Assembly (NCBI GenBank): GCA_964519955.1
Contig: CAZFLM010000017.1
Span: 1 to 64,000, forward strand
Source: CAZFLM01 sp964519955
Lineage (GTDB): Bacteria; Armatimonadota; Chthonomonadetes; Chthonomonadales; CAJBBX01
DNA length: 64,000 bases
Reading direction: 5' to 3'
Below are positions 32,209 through 41,984 of the stretch, one piece after another. The stretch's first letter is position 1, and each line of letters begins with the position of its first letter. The translations under genes and the position numbers were made by a program. Below the pieces are notes generated by a model. That model had not been told where the DNA came from. It did no database searches and saw only the letters and a program-made list of their open reading frames with translations.

Positions 32209-34683
32209 CTAAGCCGCCTTGCGCAGCTTCGTGGCCTCGTTCGACGCGCCGCTGAGGTCGTCCAGCAGCCGCACGATGCTGTCCGAGCAGCGTCGCATCT
32301 CGGCCAAGTGGCCTTCGGCGACCGCCTTGGACCTGTTCTCCATCGCCGTCACCGCCAGCGAGGCCAGCTCGTGCAGCCTCGCGTGCGGCGCCTCGATCGC
32401 CCGGAAGGCCGAGCTCTCGCCGGTCTCGAGCGCCCCGATGCCGTAGTACCACTTGCCGAGCGCGCAGTCCTTATGCGAGACCAGCTCGCGCCGCGGGATC
32501 ATCTCGCCCCCGCCGACCATGGTCTCCACGCGCTCCACCCAGCGCGAATGCGCCTTCTTGAAGGTGCCGACGCGCGCACCGAAGGTCAACCGGTCGCTCA
32601 CCCGGAACAGGCCGAGCATCTCCTCCACGCGGCACGAGAGCGTGTTCAGCTCAATTGCCGCGCGGCTCACTTCCTCGACGCATGCCGCCTGCTCCTCGAC
32701 CGCGGCGAGCACGGTCTGGCTGCTGGCGGACACCTGCTGCGACGCCGCGCTGAGTTCCTGGGCTCCCGCAGCGGCCTCTTCGGAGATGGACGCGACCGTG
32801 GTCACCGCCGAGGAGAGTTCGCCGGCGTCGGCGCTCACCGTCTCGACGGCGCCCGAGTTCCCTGCCGCGGCTTCCAGGACCTCGTCGGTGGCCTGGAGGA
32901 CCTTGCTGACGGTGCCCTGCATCCTGTCGGCGACGCCCTTCACGCCGGCGACTTCCTCGGCGACCTTCTGGGCAGCGTCGAGGATCTGCTCGAGAGCCGC
33001 ACCGGCTTCGCGGCTGAGGGCCGCTCCGGAACCCACTTCCTTGTTGCTCGCCTCCATCGCCTTGACGGCCGCGTCGACCTCGGCCCGCACGCCAGATATC
33101 AGGGCAGCGATCTCCTTGGTGGCAGAGGCCGAGCGCTCGGCCAGCTTGCGCACCTCGTCGGCCACAACGGCGAAGCCGCGACCATGCTCACCCGCGCGCG
33201 CCGCCTCGATGGCCGCGTTGAGCGCGAGGAGGTTGGTCTGCTCGGCTATCTGCTCGATCGTCTCCACGATCGCGCCGATCTCCTGCCCCTTCTTGCCCAG
33301 TTCCTGCACCCGCGCGGCCGATGCTCCGACCAACCCCTGGATGCGGGACATGCTGGTGACGGTCTCCTCCACCGTTTTGCCGCTGGTCTTGGCGACGACC
33401 GAGGCCTGCTGCGCCAGAGCCGTCACCTGCGTGGCGGAGTTGGCGACGGCCTTCACCGCCTCGCCCGCCTCCCGGGCTCCGGCAGCGGCCAACTCGGCGG
33501 CTACGCGCTGTTTCTCGCTGCCGGCCGCCACGACATGCACGGTGTGCTCCAGCCGCTGCATCGATGCAGCCGCCTCCATCGCGGACCGGGCCTGCTGCTC
33601 GGTGCCGCGGGCCATCTCCTGGTTGGTGGTGGCAGTCTGGCTGGAGCCGTCCGCCACATCGTGCATGGCCTTGGTGATGTCGTCCGCCGCGAGGCCGGCG
33701 GTTCGGGCCGCATCGGCCAGTTCCGTACTGGTCGTGGCGACCTTGATGGCCTCCGACTGCACCTCCGCGATGGTGTCCCTCAGGCGCGACTGTGCCGTCG
33801 CGAGGGCGGTGATCGTCTCGTGCATGCCGTCGAGCATCTCGTTGTACGCGGTGCACATGGCGCCGAAGTCATCCTTCGCCTCGATGGGCACGGGCTGGGC
33901 GGCACACTTGGCGTCGCGCGTCAGGTCACCGGCGGCCATGGCTAGAGCCGTTGAGTGCACGCTCGCGAAGCAGTCCTGCTGCAGAGCCCTCATCGCCGCG
34001 GAGAGCCGCTGGATGTTGCGCCGGATGAGGCGGGAAAGGAACCGGGAGACGGAAAGGGCCATGACCGCGAGGGCCACGAGGAGCCAGAAGGTGGTCTGTT
34101 TGGCGGATGCGTTCAGCGAGCGCGCCGCTTCGGCATACGCGACGGCCGACTTCGCGTTCGTGTCGGTGAGCGCCTCGAAGTTCGGGCGCACCTCGGAACG
34201 GAATATCTTGCCGGAGGGTCCATCGAGTTCGAGCAGGGCGGCCTTGCTGTCGCCGCGCCTCGCGAGGTCGATCACCATGGCGCCGCGTTCCGTGTAGCGC
34301 TTCCAGGCGTCGACCAGCGCCGCGTGGGCCTGGCGCTCCTTATCGCTGGCGACGAGCTTGCCGTAGGCATCCAGAGCGGCCGCGGCCTTGCCGGAGCGCT
34401 CCTGCCACTGCTCTTCGACCTTGGCGCGGGACTTGGCGTCGGGCGCCGTGGCGATGCGGTACTGGGCGAGCCGCGAATCGCGGGTCTGGAACCCGATCTC
34501 CATCACGAGCTTCAGGCCCGCCATCGGATGAGCAACGATCGCGCCGGTCGCGCGATCCATTGCCGCCATCCGGGCCAGGGTCACTCCACCAACCACCATC
34601 GCCAGCGTTACTGCGGTTACGAATCCCACCGTGATCTTGGCAGGCGTACTGAGGTCCGAGAACCGTGTGACGACGACCTTCAT
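32209..34683 (-). CDS. Methyl-accepting chemotaxis protein with C-terminal zinc-binding CZB domain
   Basis: An 824-residue receptor; the start MKVVVTRFSDL has GAGGAG upstream. A transmembrane helix (about 15-38), a four-helix periplasmic sensor (about 40-190), a second helix (ASAKQTTFWLLVALAVMAL) and HAMP-like linker precede the signalling domain. The tip has GRGFAVVADEVRKLAERSA. After about residue 690 a CZB domain is clear: AHSRWVERV (HxxW), HKDCALGKWYYG and APHARLHELA provide the His and Cys zinc ligands. CZB domains sense zinc or hypochlorous acid in other bacteria. No che genes lie nearby. Confidence 0.92.
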   Translation of the reverse strand: MKVVVTRFSDLSTPAKITVGFVTAVTLAMVVGGVTLARMAAMDRATGAIVAHPMAGLKLVMEIGFQTRDSRLAQYRIATAPDAKSRAKVEEQWQERSGKAAAALDAYGKLVASDKERQAHAALVDAWKRYTERGAMVIDLARRGDSKAALLELDGPSGKIFRSEVRPNFEALTDTNAKSAVAYAEAARSLNASAKQTTFWLLVALAVMALSVSRFLSRLIRRNIQRLSAAMRALQQDCFASVHSTALAMAAGDLTRDAKCAAQPVPIEAKDDFGAMCTAYNEMLDGMHETITALATAQSRLRDTIAEVQSEAIKVATTSTELADAARTAGLAADDITKAMHDVADGSSQTATTNQEMARGTEQQARSAMEAAASMQRLEHTVHVVAAGSEKQRVAAELAAAGAREAGEAVKAVANSATQVTALAQQASVVAKTSGKTVEETVTSMSRIQGLVGASAARVQELGKKGQEIGAIVETIEQIAEQTNLLALNAAIEAARAGEHGRGFAVVADEVRKLAERSASATKEIAALISGVRAEVDAAVKAMEASNKEVGSGAALSREAGAALEQILDAAQKVAEEVAGVKGVADRMQGTVSKVLQATDEVLEAAAGNSGAVETVSADAGELSSAVTTVASISEEAAAGAQELSAASQQVSASSQTVLAAVEEQAACVEEVSRAAIELNTLSCRVEEMLGLFRVSDRLTFGARVGTFKKAHSRWVERVETMVGGGEMIPRRELVSHKDCALGKWYYGIGALETGESSAFRAIEAPHARLHELASLAVTAMENRSKAVAEGHLAEMRRCSDSIVRLLDDLSGASNEATKLRKAA

Positions 34684-34988
34684 GCTGCACTCCTCAACCC
34701 AGGGAGCCACCCCCTGATGGCTCACGGAGATCGGGAGCTCGGCACGTCCCCCCCGAAACGCCGAGCAGAACCCGCATTGCTTCGGCGGTCCGCATCATGG
34801 CGACCAGGCGCCACAGCCGGCATAGCCAGCGACGCCACCCATATGATCGGGTCACAGCGGCGGAACTGGAGGTGTGCGTCCGCTATTGGCGGTACTAACT
34901 GTGTAGCATGGTGAAGGGTTGCCGGGGACGTCCCAAGGGTGCGGCGGGGCGCGCCCTTGGGACGGGTGTCCAGTACCGGCGGCGACGC
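34684..34988. other. Gap between the two chemoreceptor genes
   Basis: This holds the upstream region of the leftward receptor gene ending its start at 34683, plus an inverted repeat at 34930-34963. I see no coding frame of quality and no family A or heptamer repeat here. The remaining 81 bases to 35069 are a family B element. Confidence 0.6.
34930..34963. terminator. 10-bp hairpin downstream of the second chemoreceptor gene
   Basis: GTCCCAAGGG (34930-34939) pairs with CCCTTGGGAC (34954-34963) around a 14-base GC-rich loop. It lies beyond the family B element that follows the stop at 35066. Confidence 0.5.
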
Positions 34989-35069
34989 CTAGCCTGACCT
35001 ATTCATGAGTCGCACCGGACGGGCACGGAGGCCCATCCCACCACTGCACTCGTGCATGATCCAGGCTAG
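34989..35069. mobile_element. 81-bp terminal-inverted-repeat element (family B), overlapping a stop codon
   Basis: It opens CTAGCCTGACCTATTCATGA and closes GCATGATCCAGGCTAG, in opposite orientation to the copy at 20131 and of identical length. The terminal CTAG provides the TAG stop of the chemoreceptor gene on the minus strand (35066-35068). The centre carries GGACGGGCACGGAGGCCC then ATCC, a hairpin. Confidence 0.82.
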
Positions 35070-37183
35070 GCGGCCTTGCGCATTCGCAGATCTCCGCGCT
35101 CCGCGGCGTCGATGCGGAACTGCGCCAGAAGCTGCTCGACGCGGCCCGAGAGCCGGTCAAGCTCCGCCGCCGCCGCGCTGACTTCCTCGACGCTTGCGGC
35201 CTGCTGCTCGACCGCCGCCGAGACGCTCTGCGCGCTGGCGGAAACCTCTTCGGCAGCGGCGCTCATCTGCTGGGCGCCGGCCGCGGCCTCCTGCGAGATG
35301 GAGGCGACCGTCGTGATGGAGCCGGACACGACGTCCGATCCCGCCACCATGTCGCCGACGGCCTGTTCGTTGGCCCCGGCCGCCTTCAGCACGTCGTCCG
35401 CTGAGTGGAGGACGGCCTTGACGGTTGCCAGGACGTCCTCGGCGACGGTGGTGACGCCGTCGACCTCGGAAGCGACGCTCTGCGCGGCGCCGAGGATCTC
35501 GTGCAGCGCAGACCCGGCCTCGCGGCTGAGCTTGGCGCCCGCGGTCACCTCGCCGCTGCTCGCCTCCATGGCCTTCACGGCGGCATCCACCTCCGCGCGG
35601 ACCGCGGCGATCAGGCTGCCGATCTCCTTGGTGGCTCCGGCTGAGCGCTCGGCGAGCTTGCGCACCTCATCGGCCACGACTGCGAAGCCCCGGCCATGCT
35701 CCCCGGCGCGCGCCGCCTCGATCGCCGCGTTGAGCGCCAGCAGGTTCGTCTGCTCGGCGATCTGCTCGATGGTCTCCACGATCGCGCCGATCTCCTGCCC
35801 CTTGCGCCCGAGTTCCTCGACGCGCTCAGCAGAGGCCTGCACGAGGTCCTGGATCCGGCTCATGCTCCGGATGGTATCCTCGACGGTCTGCCCGCCGGCC
35901 TGCGCGGCCGCCGACGCCTGGTGTGCCATGGCGGTCACCTGGCGCGCGGTCTGCGCGACGCCCTGGACCGCTGCCGCTGCCGCCTGCGCGCCGGTCTCGG
36001 CGGCCTCCGCAGCGGAGCGCTGGTCCTCGCTGCCCCGGCGAACCTGCTGGATGGACTGCTGAAGCCGCTCCATGGCCGCGGCCGCCTCGGTGGACACGCG
36101 GGCCTGCTGCTCGGTTCCCTTGGCCATCTCCTGGCTGGTGTTGGCGGCGAGTTCCGCGCCTCTGGCGACATCGTGCATGGCGCCGGCCACCCGTCCGCCG
36201 GCGTCGCCGGCTCTGGAGGCCGATGCCGCCACGTGGGCGCTGGTCTCTGCCACCTGGGCGGCTTCGCGCTGGATCTGCCCGATCACCTCGCGGAGGCGGG
36301 CCTGGGCGCGCTCGAAGGAGCCGATCATGGACCCCACCTCATCGAGCATCGCGTTGAACGTGCCCGCGAGCGCGCCGAAGTCGTCGCTCGATCGAACTGG
36401 CAGGGGCTCCTGATGGACCTCGATGGACGCGGTCAGGTCGCCGGCCTCGAGGGCTTCGACGCCGCCCCTGAGCGCGACCATGGACTCCGACTGAAGGGAG
36501 GTGATGCCTGCGGTCAGATCGGTGATGCTGCGGTTGACGATGCGCGCGACGAAGGTTGCCACACCCATGCAGAAGAGCGCCAACAGGCCGAGCAGTCCCA
36601 CGACGATCGTTCTGGCGGAGCGCGCGACGTTGTCCGACTCCTTCGAGAGGTGCGAGGAGTGGTCCTTATGGAGCGCGAGCAGTCTCTTGATGCGCCCGGT
36701 CACCTCATCGACGAAGATGTCGCCGCCCTTGCCGTCTAGCAGCGCCACCGCCTCCTTCATCTTGCCGGACTTGCCCAGATCCAGCACCTGGGTGCTGATG
36801 CCTATGTACTGGCCCCAGGCGTCCTTCAATCCGGCGTACAGCTTCTCGTTCTCCGGGCTCACGAGGCTCTTGCCGTAGCGCTCGATGTCGTCGGAGGTGT
36901 CCTTCATGCTCTCGCGGACCTCGCCGTCCGACGTCGCCCGCGCCTTGGCGTCCGGGGCGATCACCCATTGGTACTGGCGGGTGCGCACCTGCCGCGCATG
37001 GCCGATGAGCAGGGCCAGGTCCTCGTTCGGCACGACGCCCTGCCGCAGCACCAGGTCGGTCTGCGCGCTTATCTTCTGCATCTGGCTGACGGCGACCCAG
37101 CCTACGGCCATCGCCATGATCGTCGCCAGGCCGAACGCCACGTACAGCTTGCGGCCGGTGCGTAGATCCAGGAACCATCTCAT
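35066..37183 (-). CDS. Methyl-accepting chemotaxis protein
   Basis: A 705-residue receptor; the ATG at 37183 follows GGAGGGG, and the longer frame lacks support. The N-terminus RKLYVAFGLATIMAMAVGWV is the first membrane helix. A four-helix sensor follows (KISAQTDLVLRQGVVPNEDL), then a second helix near 185-205, a HAMP-like segment and the signalling domain with GRGFAVVADEVRKLAERSAG. It is closely related to the receptor at 32209 through the tip but lacks the CZB tail, ending shortly after ELDRLSGRVEQLL. Both end in RKAA, which suggests tandem duplication followed by tail change. Its stop lies in a repeat element. Confidence 0.92.
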   Translation of the reverse strand: MRWFLDLRTGRKLYVAFGLATIMAMAVGWVAVSQMQKISAQTDLVLRQGVVPNEDLALLIGHARQVRTRQYQWVIAPDAKARATSDGEVRESMKDTSDDIERYGKSLVSPENEKLYAGLKDAWGQYIGISTQVLDLGKSGKMKEAVALLDGKGGDIFVDEVTGRIKRLLALHKDHSSHLSKESDNVARSARTIVVGLLGLLALFCMGVATFVARIVNRSITDLTAGITSLQSESMVALRGGVEALEAGDLTASIEVHQEPLPVRSSDDFGALAGTFNAMLDEVGSMIGSFERAQARLREVIGQIQREAAQVAETSAHVAASASRAGDAGGRVAGAMHDVARGAELAANTSQEMAKGTEQQARVSTEAAAAMERLQQSIQQVRRGSEDQRSAAEAAETGAQAAAAAVQGVAQTARQVTAMAHQASAAAQAGGQTVEDTIRSMSRIQDLVQASAERVEELGRKGQEIGAIVETIEQIAEQTNLLALNAAIEAARAGEHGRGFAVVADEVRKLAERSAGATKEIGSLIAAVRAEVDAAVKAMEASSGEVTAGAKLSREAGSALHEILGAAQSVASEVDGVTTVAEDVLATVKAVLHSADDVLKAAGANEQAVGDMVAGSDVVSGSITTVASISQEAAAGAQQMSAAAEEVSASAQSVSAAVEQQAASVEEVSAAAAELDRLSGRVEQLLAQFRIDAAERGDLRMRKAA

Positions 37184-37580
37184 ACAGCTATCCCCTCCAT
37201 CGATGGGCGCGGGCCGCGCAGCGACAGGCACGGAGCCGCGGAACGGCGGTGGGCTGAAGCGCAGGTGCGTGCGGCCGGCGTACGGGGTGCGAGGTAGACT
37301 CGAGCACCCGTAAGTTGGCAATCGGTCACCAGCGAGGGTGTGAGACGGCACCATCGTTGTCCACTGCGGAGTTCGGCAGAGGGACGCCCGCCTCGGGGTG
37401 GGCGCCGTCTTCCCTATTGTCGGTCAGTCGGTGGATTTCCGCAGTGGCAAGAAGTACCGAGATGACCGCCCGGCACGGAGCGATGCCGATTGCAGGCGAA
37501 ACCGACTCGCTCTTTTGCCAGTCTAGTCCTGAGGTATGTTCTCGACCTGCACTCCCCATCTCATCAGGAAGGTGCTGCCC
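37184..37580. other. Divergent intergenic region, chemoreceptor and tricorn-like protease
   Basis: About 400 bases with no gene of credible composition. It must hold promoters for both directions. I saw only weak hexamers (TTGCCA near 37515 and TATGTT near 37535, spaced too closely) and no dispersed repeat. Confidence 0.5.
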
Positions 37581-40500
37581 ATGATCCCACGTATTCGCCT
37601 CGGCGCGATACTCTGCCTGGCTCTGGCATCGATGGCGCTGCCCGCCATGACGCGCGCCCAGGCCGCCGGCAACGCGGTGAAGCCCCACGCGGGGATGCTG
37701 CGCTACCCCGCCGTCAGCGCCACGCACATCGCGTTCAGCTATGCTGGCCGTCTCTGGTGCGTCCCGAAGGACGGTGGCGTGGCCACGCCTGTGGTTGCAG
37801 GCACGGCCGTCATGCTCCCGCGTTTCCGCGCGGACGGCAAGAGCATCGCGTTCAGCGGCAACTACGACGGCAACCGCGACATCTACATCGTCCCGGTCGA
37901 TGGCGGCGTGCCTCAGCGCGTCACGCATCATCCAACCACGGAACTCCCGTGCACGTGGACCTCGGACGGCAAGATCCTCTTCTCCGCGCACGCGATGGAG
38001 GGTCTCGGGCGTCAGCGGGGGCTCTACACCGTCAGCCCCGAAGGCGGGTTGCCGCAGAAGCTGCCGGTTCCGTACGGCGAAGCGGCCGACATCAGCACGG
38101 ACGGCAAGCTGCTCGCTTACTGCCCGAACACCACCGACTTCGCCACGTGGAAGCGGTATCGGGGCGGCATGCAGAGCGACATTTGGGTGTTCGACCTGGA
38201 GAGCAAGAAGGCGAAGCGCGTCACCGACTGGGAAGGGACCGATACGTCGCCGATGTGGGTCGGCGCGAAGCTCTACTACCTATCCGACTGCGGTCCCGAG
38301 CACAAGCTGAACATCTGGGTCTACGACACGCAGAGCGGCAAGCGCTCGCAGGTGACGGAGTACAAGGACTACGACGTGAAGTGGCCCTCGGTCGGCCCGG
38401 GAGCGAAGGGTCAGGGCGAGATCGTGTTCCAGCACGGGGCCGAGTTGGGCCTGCTCGATCTGGAGACGAAGAAGGCCAAGTTCGTGGACATCCGCGTGCC
38501 GGGCGACCGGCCCAACCTGCGGCCGCGCACGGTGGACTTCAGCCGCTTCATCTCGAACTGGTCGGTTTCGCCCAACGGCAAGCGAGCCGCGGTTGAAGCG
38601 CGCGGCGACATCTGGACGCTGCCCATCAAGGACGGCGTGCCGCGGAACCTGACCCGGACCAGCGGCGCCGCCGAGCGCGACCCCGCGTGGAGCCCGGACG
38701 GCAAGTGGATCGCGTACTTCTCGGACGCGTCCGGCGAGTACGAGCTGTACATCACGCAGTCGGACGGTCGCGGCGAGACCCGCCAGCTCACGCGCGATGG
38801 GCTCAACTACCGGTTCAGCCCGAACTGGTCGCCGGACTCGAAAACCATCGCCTACTCGGAGCAGACCGGCGCCATCTACCTCTGCACCGTCGCGACCGGC
38901 CAGACGAAGCTGGTCGACACGGACCAGTGGGGCGGCGTGCTGAGCGTCAACTGGTCGCACGACAGCCGCTGGCTGACCTACGCGCGCCCGGACGAGCGGC
39001 CCAGCTTGAGTTCCATCTGGCTCTACGAGGTCGAGAAGGGCCAGAAGCACAAGGTCACGAGCGGCATGTTCCCGGACGAGTCGCCGGTGTTCGACCGCAA
39101 GGGCGACTACCTGTACTACGCCAGCGGCCGCAACTTCCGACCGATCTACGAGGACTTCGGGTCCACGTGGGTCTACAACTCGAGCCGCGTGCTGATGGCG
39201 GCGCCGCTGCGCGCCGATGTGGCCTCGCCATACCTGCCGAAGGCGAACGAGGAGAGCTGGCAGAAGGACGCCAAGCCCGAGGACAAGCCGAAGACCGCCC
39301 TGTCGCTCGCGATGCAGGAGCCGGCCGCGGCCCTCGCGGCGGATGACCCGGTGAGCGGCAAGTGGACGGGCACGGCCAGCGGCAGCGCCATCACGGGCGG
39401 CAGCATGGCGTTCAAGGCGGTGCTGAAGCTGGCCGCGGACAACACCGTGACCGGCACGTTCGAGGCATCGCTCGGGAGCATCTCGTTCTCGGGCAAGTTC
39501 GACCCCGCGGCGAGCACGCTCTCGGGAACGATCACGGTGGGCCCGGGTGTCGACGTCGCCATCACGCTGCATGTGGCGGGAAACAGCGCCACGGGCACGG
39601 GCTCGGTGCAGGGCGAGGTGATCCAGATCAAGATGGACCGCCAGGGCGCCCCTGCCCCACCCCAGAAGCCCGATACCGCGGGGCAGGCTCCCGCCGGGGC
39701 GGGCCAGAAGCCGGCCGGCGGCACCGAGGCGGCGAAGGCGCCTGAGAAGGTGAAGATCGACCTCGACGGTTTCGAGGCGCGCGCCATCCAGCTCGCGCCG
39801 AGGCCCGGCGGTTTCGGGCGCCTGGCGGTGAACGACAAGAACCAGCTCGTCTACGTTCGGCAGTCGGTACCCGGGTCCGAAGGCGGCGCCGGCATCCGGC
39901 TGTTCGACATCAACGACGAAAAGCGCGAGGAGAAGGCGGTTGCCGACGGCGGCGGTTTCGACATCTCCGCCGATGGGAAGAAGCTGCTGGTGGTGCGAGG
40001 CAACTCCGGCACCATCCAGGACGCTTCGCCCGGCGCGAGCGGCGAGACCGTGATCGCCTCCGGCATGACGACGGCCATCGACCCGCGCGCCGAGTGGAAG
40101 CAGATCTTCGTGGACGCCTGGCGGCTGGAGCGGCAGTTCTTCTACGCGACGAACATGCACGGGCTCGACTGGAAGGGCATCCGCGACCAGTACCTGCCGA
40201 TGATCGACGACTGCACGAGCCGCGGCGACGTGGGCTACGTGATCGGCGAGATGATCGGCGAGCTGAACGTCGGCCATGCGTACTACTTCGGCGGCGACAC
40301 CGAGCCGGAGCCGAACGTTCCCGTCGGCATGCTCGGCGCCGACTTCGCGCTGGAGAACGGCGCCTACCGGATCGCGCGCATCTACCGCGGCGCGGCCTGG
40401 GATTCGGACGCGCGGGGCCCGCTCGGCCAGCCAGGCACCAAGATCGCCGAGGGCGACTACCTGCTCGCCGTCAACGGCCTGCCCGTCGACGTGAAGCAGG

Positions 40501-41309
40501 ACCCGTGGGCGGCGTTCGTCGGGCTGGCGGGACGCACGGTGAGCCTGACGGTCAGCTCGAAGCCGAAGATGGACACCGACGCGCGCGAGGTGATGGTGCA
40601 GCTCGCGGGCGACGAGGAGACGGTTCGGTATCGGGCATGGATCGAGAGGAACCGGGCGTACGTCGACAAGCAGACCGGTGGGCGCGTGGGCTACATCTAC
40701 GTGCCGGACACCGGGGTCAACGGGCAGAACGACCTGGTGCGCCAGCTCGTCGGCCAGCGCGGCAAGGATGCCCTGATCATCGACGAGCGGTGGAACGGGG
40801 GCGGCCAGGTGCCGAACCGGTTCGTGGAGCTGCTGAACCGGCCGATGACCAACTATTGGACCGGGCGCTACGGCAACCCATCGCAGTGGCCGCCCGACGC
40901 GGCGATCGGCGCGAAGTGCATGCTGATCAACGGCATGGCGGGCTCCGGCGGCGACCTGTTCCCGTGGATCTTCAAGCACGAGAAGGTCGGTAAGCTGATC
41001 GGCACCCGGACGTGGGGCGGCGTCGTCGGCATCGGCGGCATCCCGAACCTCATCGACGGCGCGGTGGTAACGTCTCCCAACTTCGCGTTCTTCGAGAACG
41101 AGAAGAAGTGGGGCATCGAGGGGCACGGGGTCGATCCGGACATCGAGGTGCTGGACGATCCGTCGCTGATGGTGGACGGCGGCGACCCGCAGATCGATGC
41201 GGCCATCAAGCTGATGATGGCCGAGATCAAGGACAAGCCCTGGAAGCCGACGCAGCGCCCGCCGTTCCCCAACAAGGCAGGCATGGGGGTTCCGCCCGAC
41301 CAGCGGTAG
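37581..41309 (+). CDS. Exported tricorn-like S41 protease with a beta-rich insert
   Basis: A 1242-residue protein; the ATG at 37581 follows AGGAAGG and begins a signal peptide (ending RAQA, about residue 27). N-terminal propeller blades occupy about 35-560 (WSPDGKWIAYFSDASGEYEL, WSPDSKTIAYSEQTG). Residues about 589-690 are an extra beta-rich domain (SGKWTGTASG to GTITVGPGVDVAITLHV) and 690-722 a Pro/Ala linker, interrupting the second propeller. A PDZ-like region precedes the S41 catalytic part: candidate His860 (NMHG), Ser1122 in GSGGD and Glu1180 in IEGHGVDPD. Tricorn-type proteases trim peptides; this one should act in the periplasm. Confidence 0.88.
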   Translation: MIPRIRLGAILCLALASMALPAMTRAQAAGNAVKPHAGMLRYPAVSATHIAFSYAGRLWCVPKDGGVATPVVAGTAVMLPRFRADGKSIAFSGNYDGNRDIYIVPVDGGVPQRVTHHPTTELPCTWTSDGKILFSAHAMEGLGRQRGLYTVSPEGGLPQKLPVPYGEAADISTDGKLLAYCPNTTDFATWKRYRGGMQSDIWVFDLESKKAKRVTDWEGTDTSPMWVGAKLYYLSDCGPEHKLNIWVYDTQSGKRSQVTEYKDYDVKWPSVGPGAKGQGEIVFQHGAELGLLDLETKKAKFVDIRVPGDRPNLRPRTVDFSRFISNWSVSPNGKRAAVEARGDIWTLPIKDGVPRNLTRTSGAAERDPAWSPDGKWIAYFSDASGEYELYITQSDGRGETRQLTRDGLNYRFSPNWSPDSKTIAYSEQTGAIYLCTVATGQTKLVDTDQWGGVLSVNWSHDSRWLTYARPDERPSLSSIWLYEVEKGQKHKVTSGMFPDESPVFDRKGDYLYYASGRNFRPIYEDFGSTWVYNSSRVLMAAPLRADVASPYLPKANEESWQKDAKPEDKPKTALSLAMQEPAAALAADDPVSGKWTGTASGSAITGGSMAFKAVLKLAADNTVTGTFEASLGSISFSGKFDPAASTLSGTITVGPGVDVAITLHVAGNSATGTGSVQGEVIQIKMDRQGAPAPPQKPDTAGQAPAGAGQKPAGGTEAAKAPEKVKIDLDGFEARAIQLAPRPGGFGRLAVNDKNQLVYVRQSVPGSEGGAGIRLFDINDEKREEKAVADGGGFDISADGKKLLVVRGNSGTIQDASPGASGETVIASGMTTAIDPRAEWKQIFVDAWRLERQFFYATNMHGLDWKGIRDQYLPMIDDCTSRGDVGYVIGEMIGELNVGHAYYFGGDTEPEPNVPVGMLGADFALENGAYRIARIYRGAAWDSDARGPLGQPGTKIAEGDYLLAVNGLPVDVKQDPWAAFVGLAGRTVSLTVSSKPKMDTDAREVMVQLAGDEETVRYRAWIERNRAYVDKQTGGRVGYIYVPDTGVNGQNDLVRQLVGQRGKDALIIDERWNGGGQVPNRFVELLNRPMTNYWTGRYGNPSQWPPDAAIGAKCMLINGMAGSGGDLFPWIFKHEKVGKLIGTRTWGGVVGIGGIPNLIDGAVVTSPNFAFFENEKKWGIEGHGVDPDIEVLDDPSLMVDGGDPQIDAAIKLMMAEIKDKPWKPTQRPPFPNKAGMGVPPDQR

Positions 41310-41328
41310 CACCCGTCCTCAGCAGGAC

Positions 41329-41364
41329 CATCGGCCCTCCCGGCGAACGCTGGGAGGGCCGATG
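41329..41364 (+). terminator. 13-bp perfect hairpin after the tricorn-like gene
   Basis: CATCGGCCCTCCC (41329-41341) pairs with GGGAGGGCCGATG (41352-41364), followed by CATTTG. It starts 20 bases after the stop and is the clearest terminator of the region. Confidence 0.75.
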
Positions 41365-41421
41365 CATTTGCCCGAACGCCCGAGCACTCCGTGCCGTATG
41401 GTTTGGCGGGAGGATCGGCGC

Positions 41422-41949
41422 ATGCATGTGGGGTTCGCGTGGGGAGCACCGGAGTACTGCCTGACGCGGCAGCAGTGGGTGGAGGGGAGCCTGGACGACG
41501 TCTTCGGGTTCTTCCAGAACCCGCACAACCTCGCGCGGATCACGCCCGGCTGGCTCGGATTCGGCATCCGGCGCATGTCGACGCAGAGCATCGAGGCGGG
41601 CGCCATCATCAGCTACCGGCTGCGGTGGCTGCGCATCCCGTACACGTGGCGCACGCTGGTCGTCGAGTGGACGCCGCCGGTGCGCTTCGTCGACGCGGCG
41701 CTGCGGAGCCCGTTCGTCTCGTGGCGCCACACACACTCATTCGAGGCGGTGGGCGGCGGCGTCCTGATGCACGATTGCGTGCGGTATAGGGTGCCGTTCG
41801 GCCCCCTCGGTGTGGCGGTGCACGCTCTCATCGTGCGGCGCCAACTCGAGGGCATCTTCGATCACCGCCAGCGCGTCGTCGCCGAGCTGATGTGCGGCGG
41901 CCGGGTGCTCACCGAGGCGCCTGGTGAGCAGCCCCCCGAGCACGGGTAG
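41422..41949 (+). CDS. SRPBCC (START-like) ligand-binding family protein
   Basis: A 175-residue protein; the ATG at 41422 has GGGAGG upstream. The pattern follows the SRPBCC fold of coenzyme Q-binding and YfcH-associated proteins: WVEGSLDDVFGFFQNPHNLA, ITPGWLGFGI, YRLRWLRIPYTWRTLVVEW and VRFVDAALRSPFVSWRHTH, then DCVRYRVPFGPLG. Such proteins bind lipid-like or aromatic ligands or act as cyclases. The next gene follows 35 bases downstream. No catalytic residue is evident, so a specific role cannot be given. Confidence 0.8.
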   Translation: MHVGFAWGAPEYCLTRQQWVEGSLDDVFGFFQNPHNLARITPGWLGFGIRRMSTQSIEAGAIISYRLRWLRIPYTWRTLVVEWTPPVRFVDAALRSPFVSWRHTHSFEAVGGGVLMHDCVRYRVPFGPLGVAVHALIVRRQLEGIFDHRQRVVAELMCGGRVLTEAPGEQPPEHG

Positions 41950-41984
41950 AATGCCGCACAGAACAGACGCTCGGGGAGATCGTG

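Noticed and set aside
38280..41312. A 1010-codon minus-strand frame opposite the tricorn-like gene
   Set aside because: The plus strand encodes a clear tricorn-like protease; the minus frame lacks motifs and has shadow composition.
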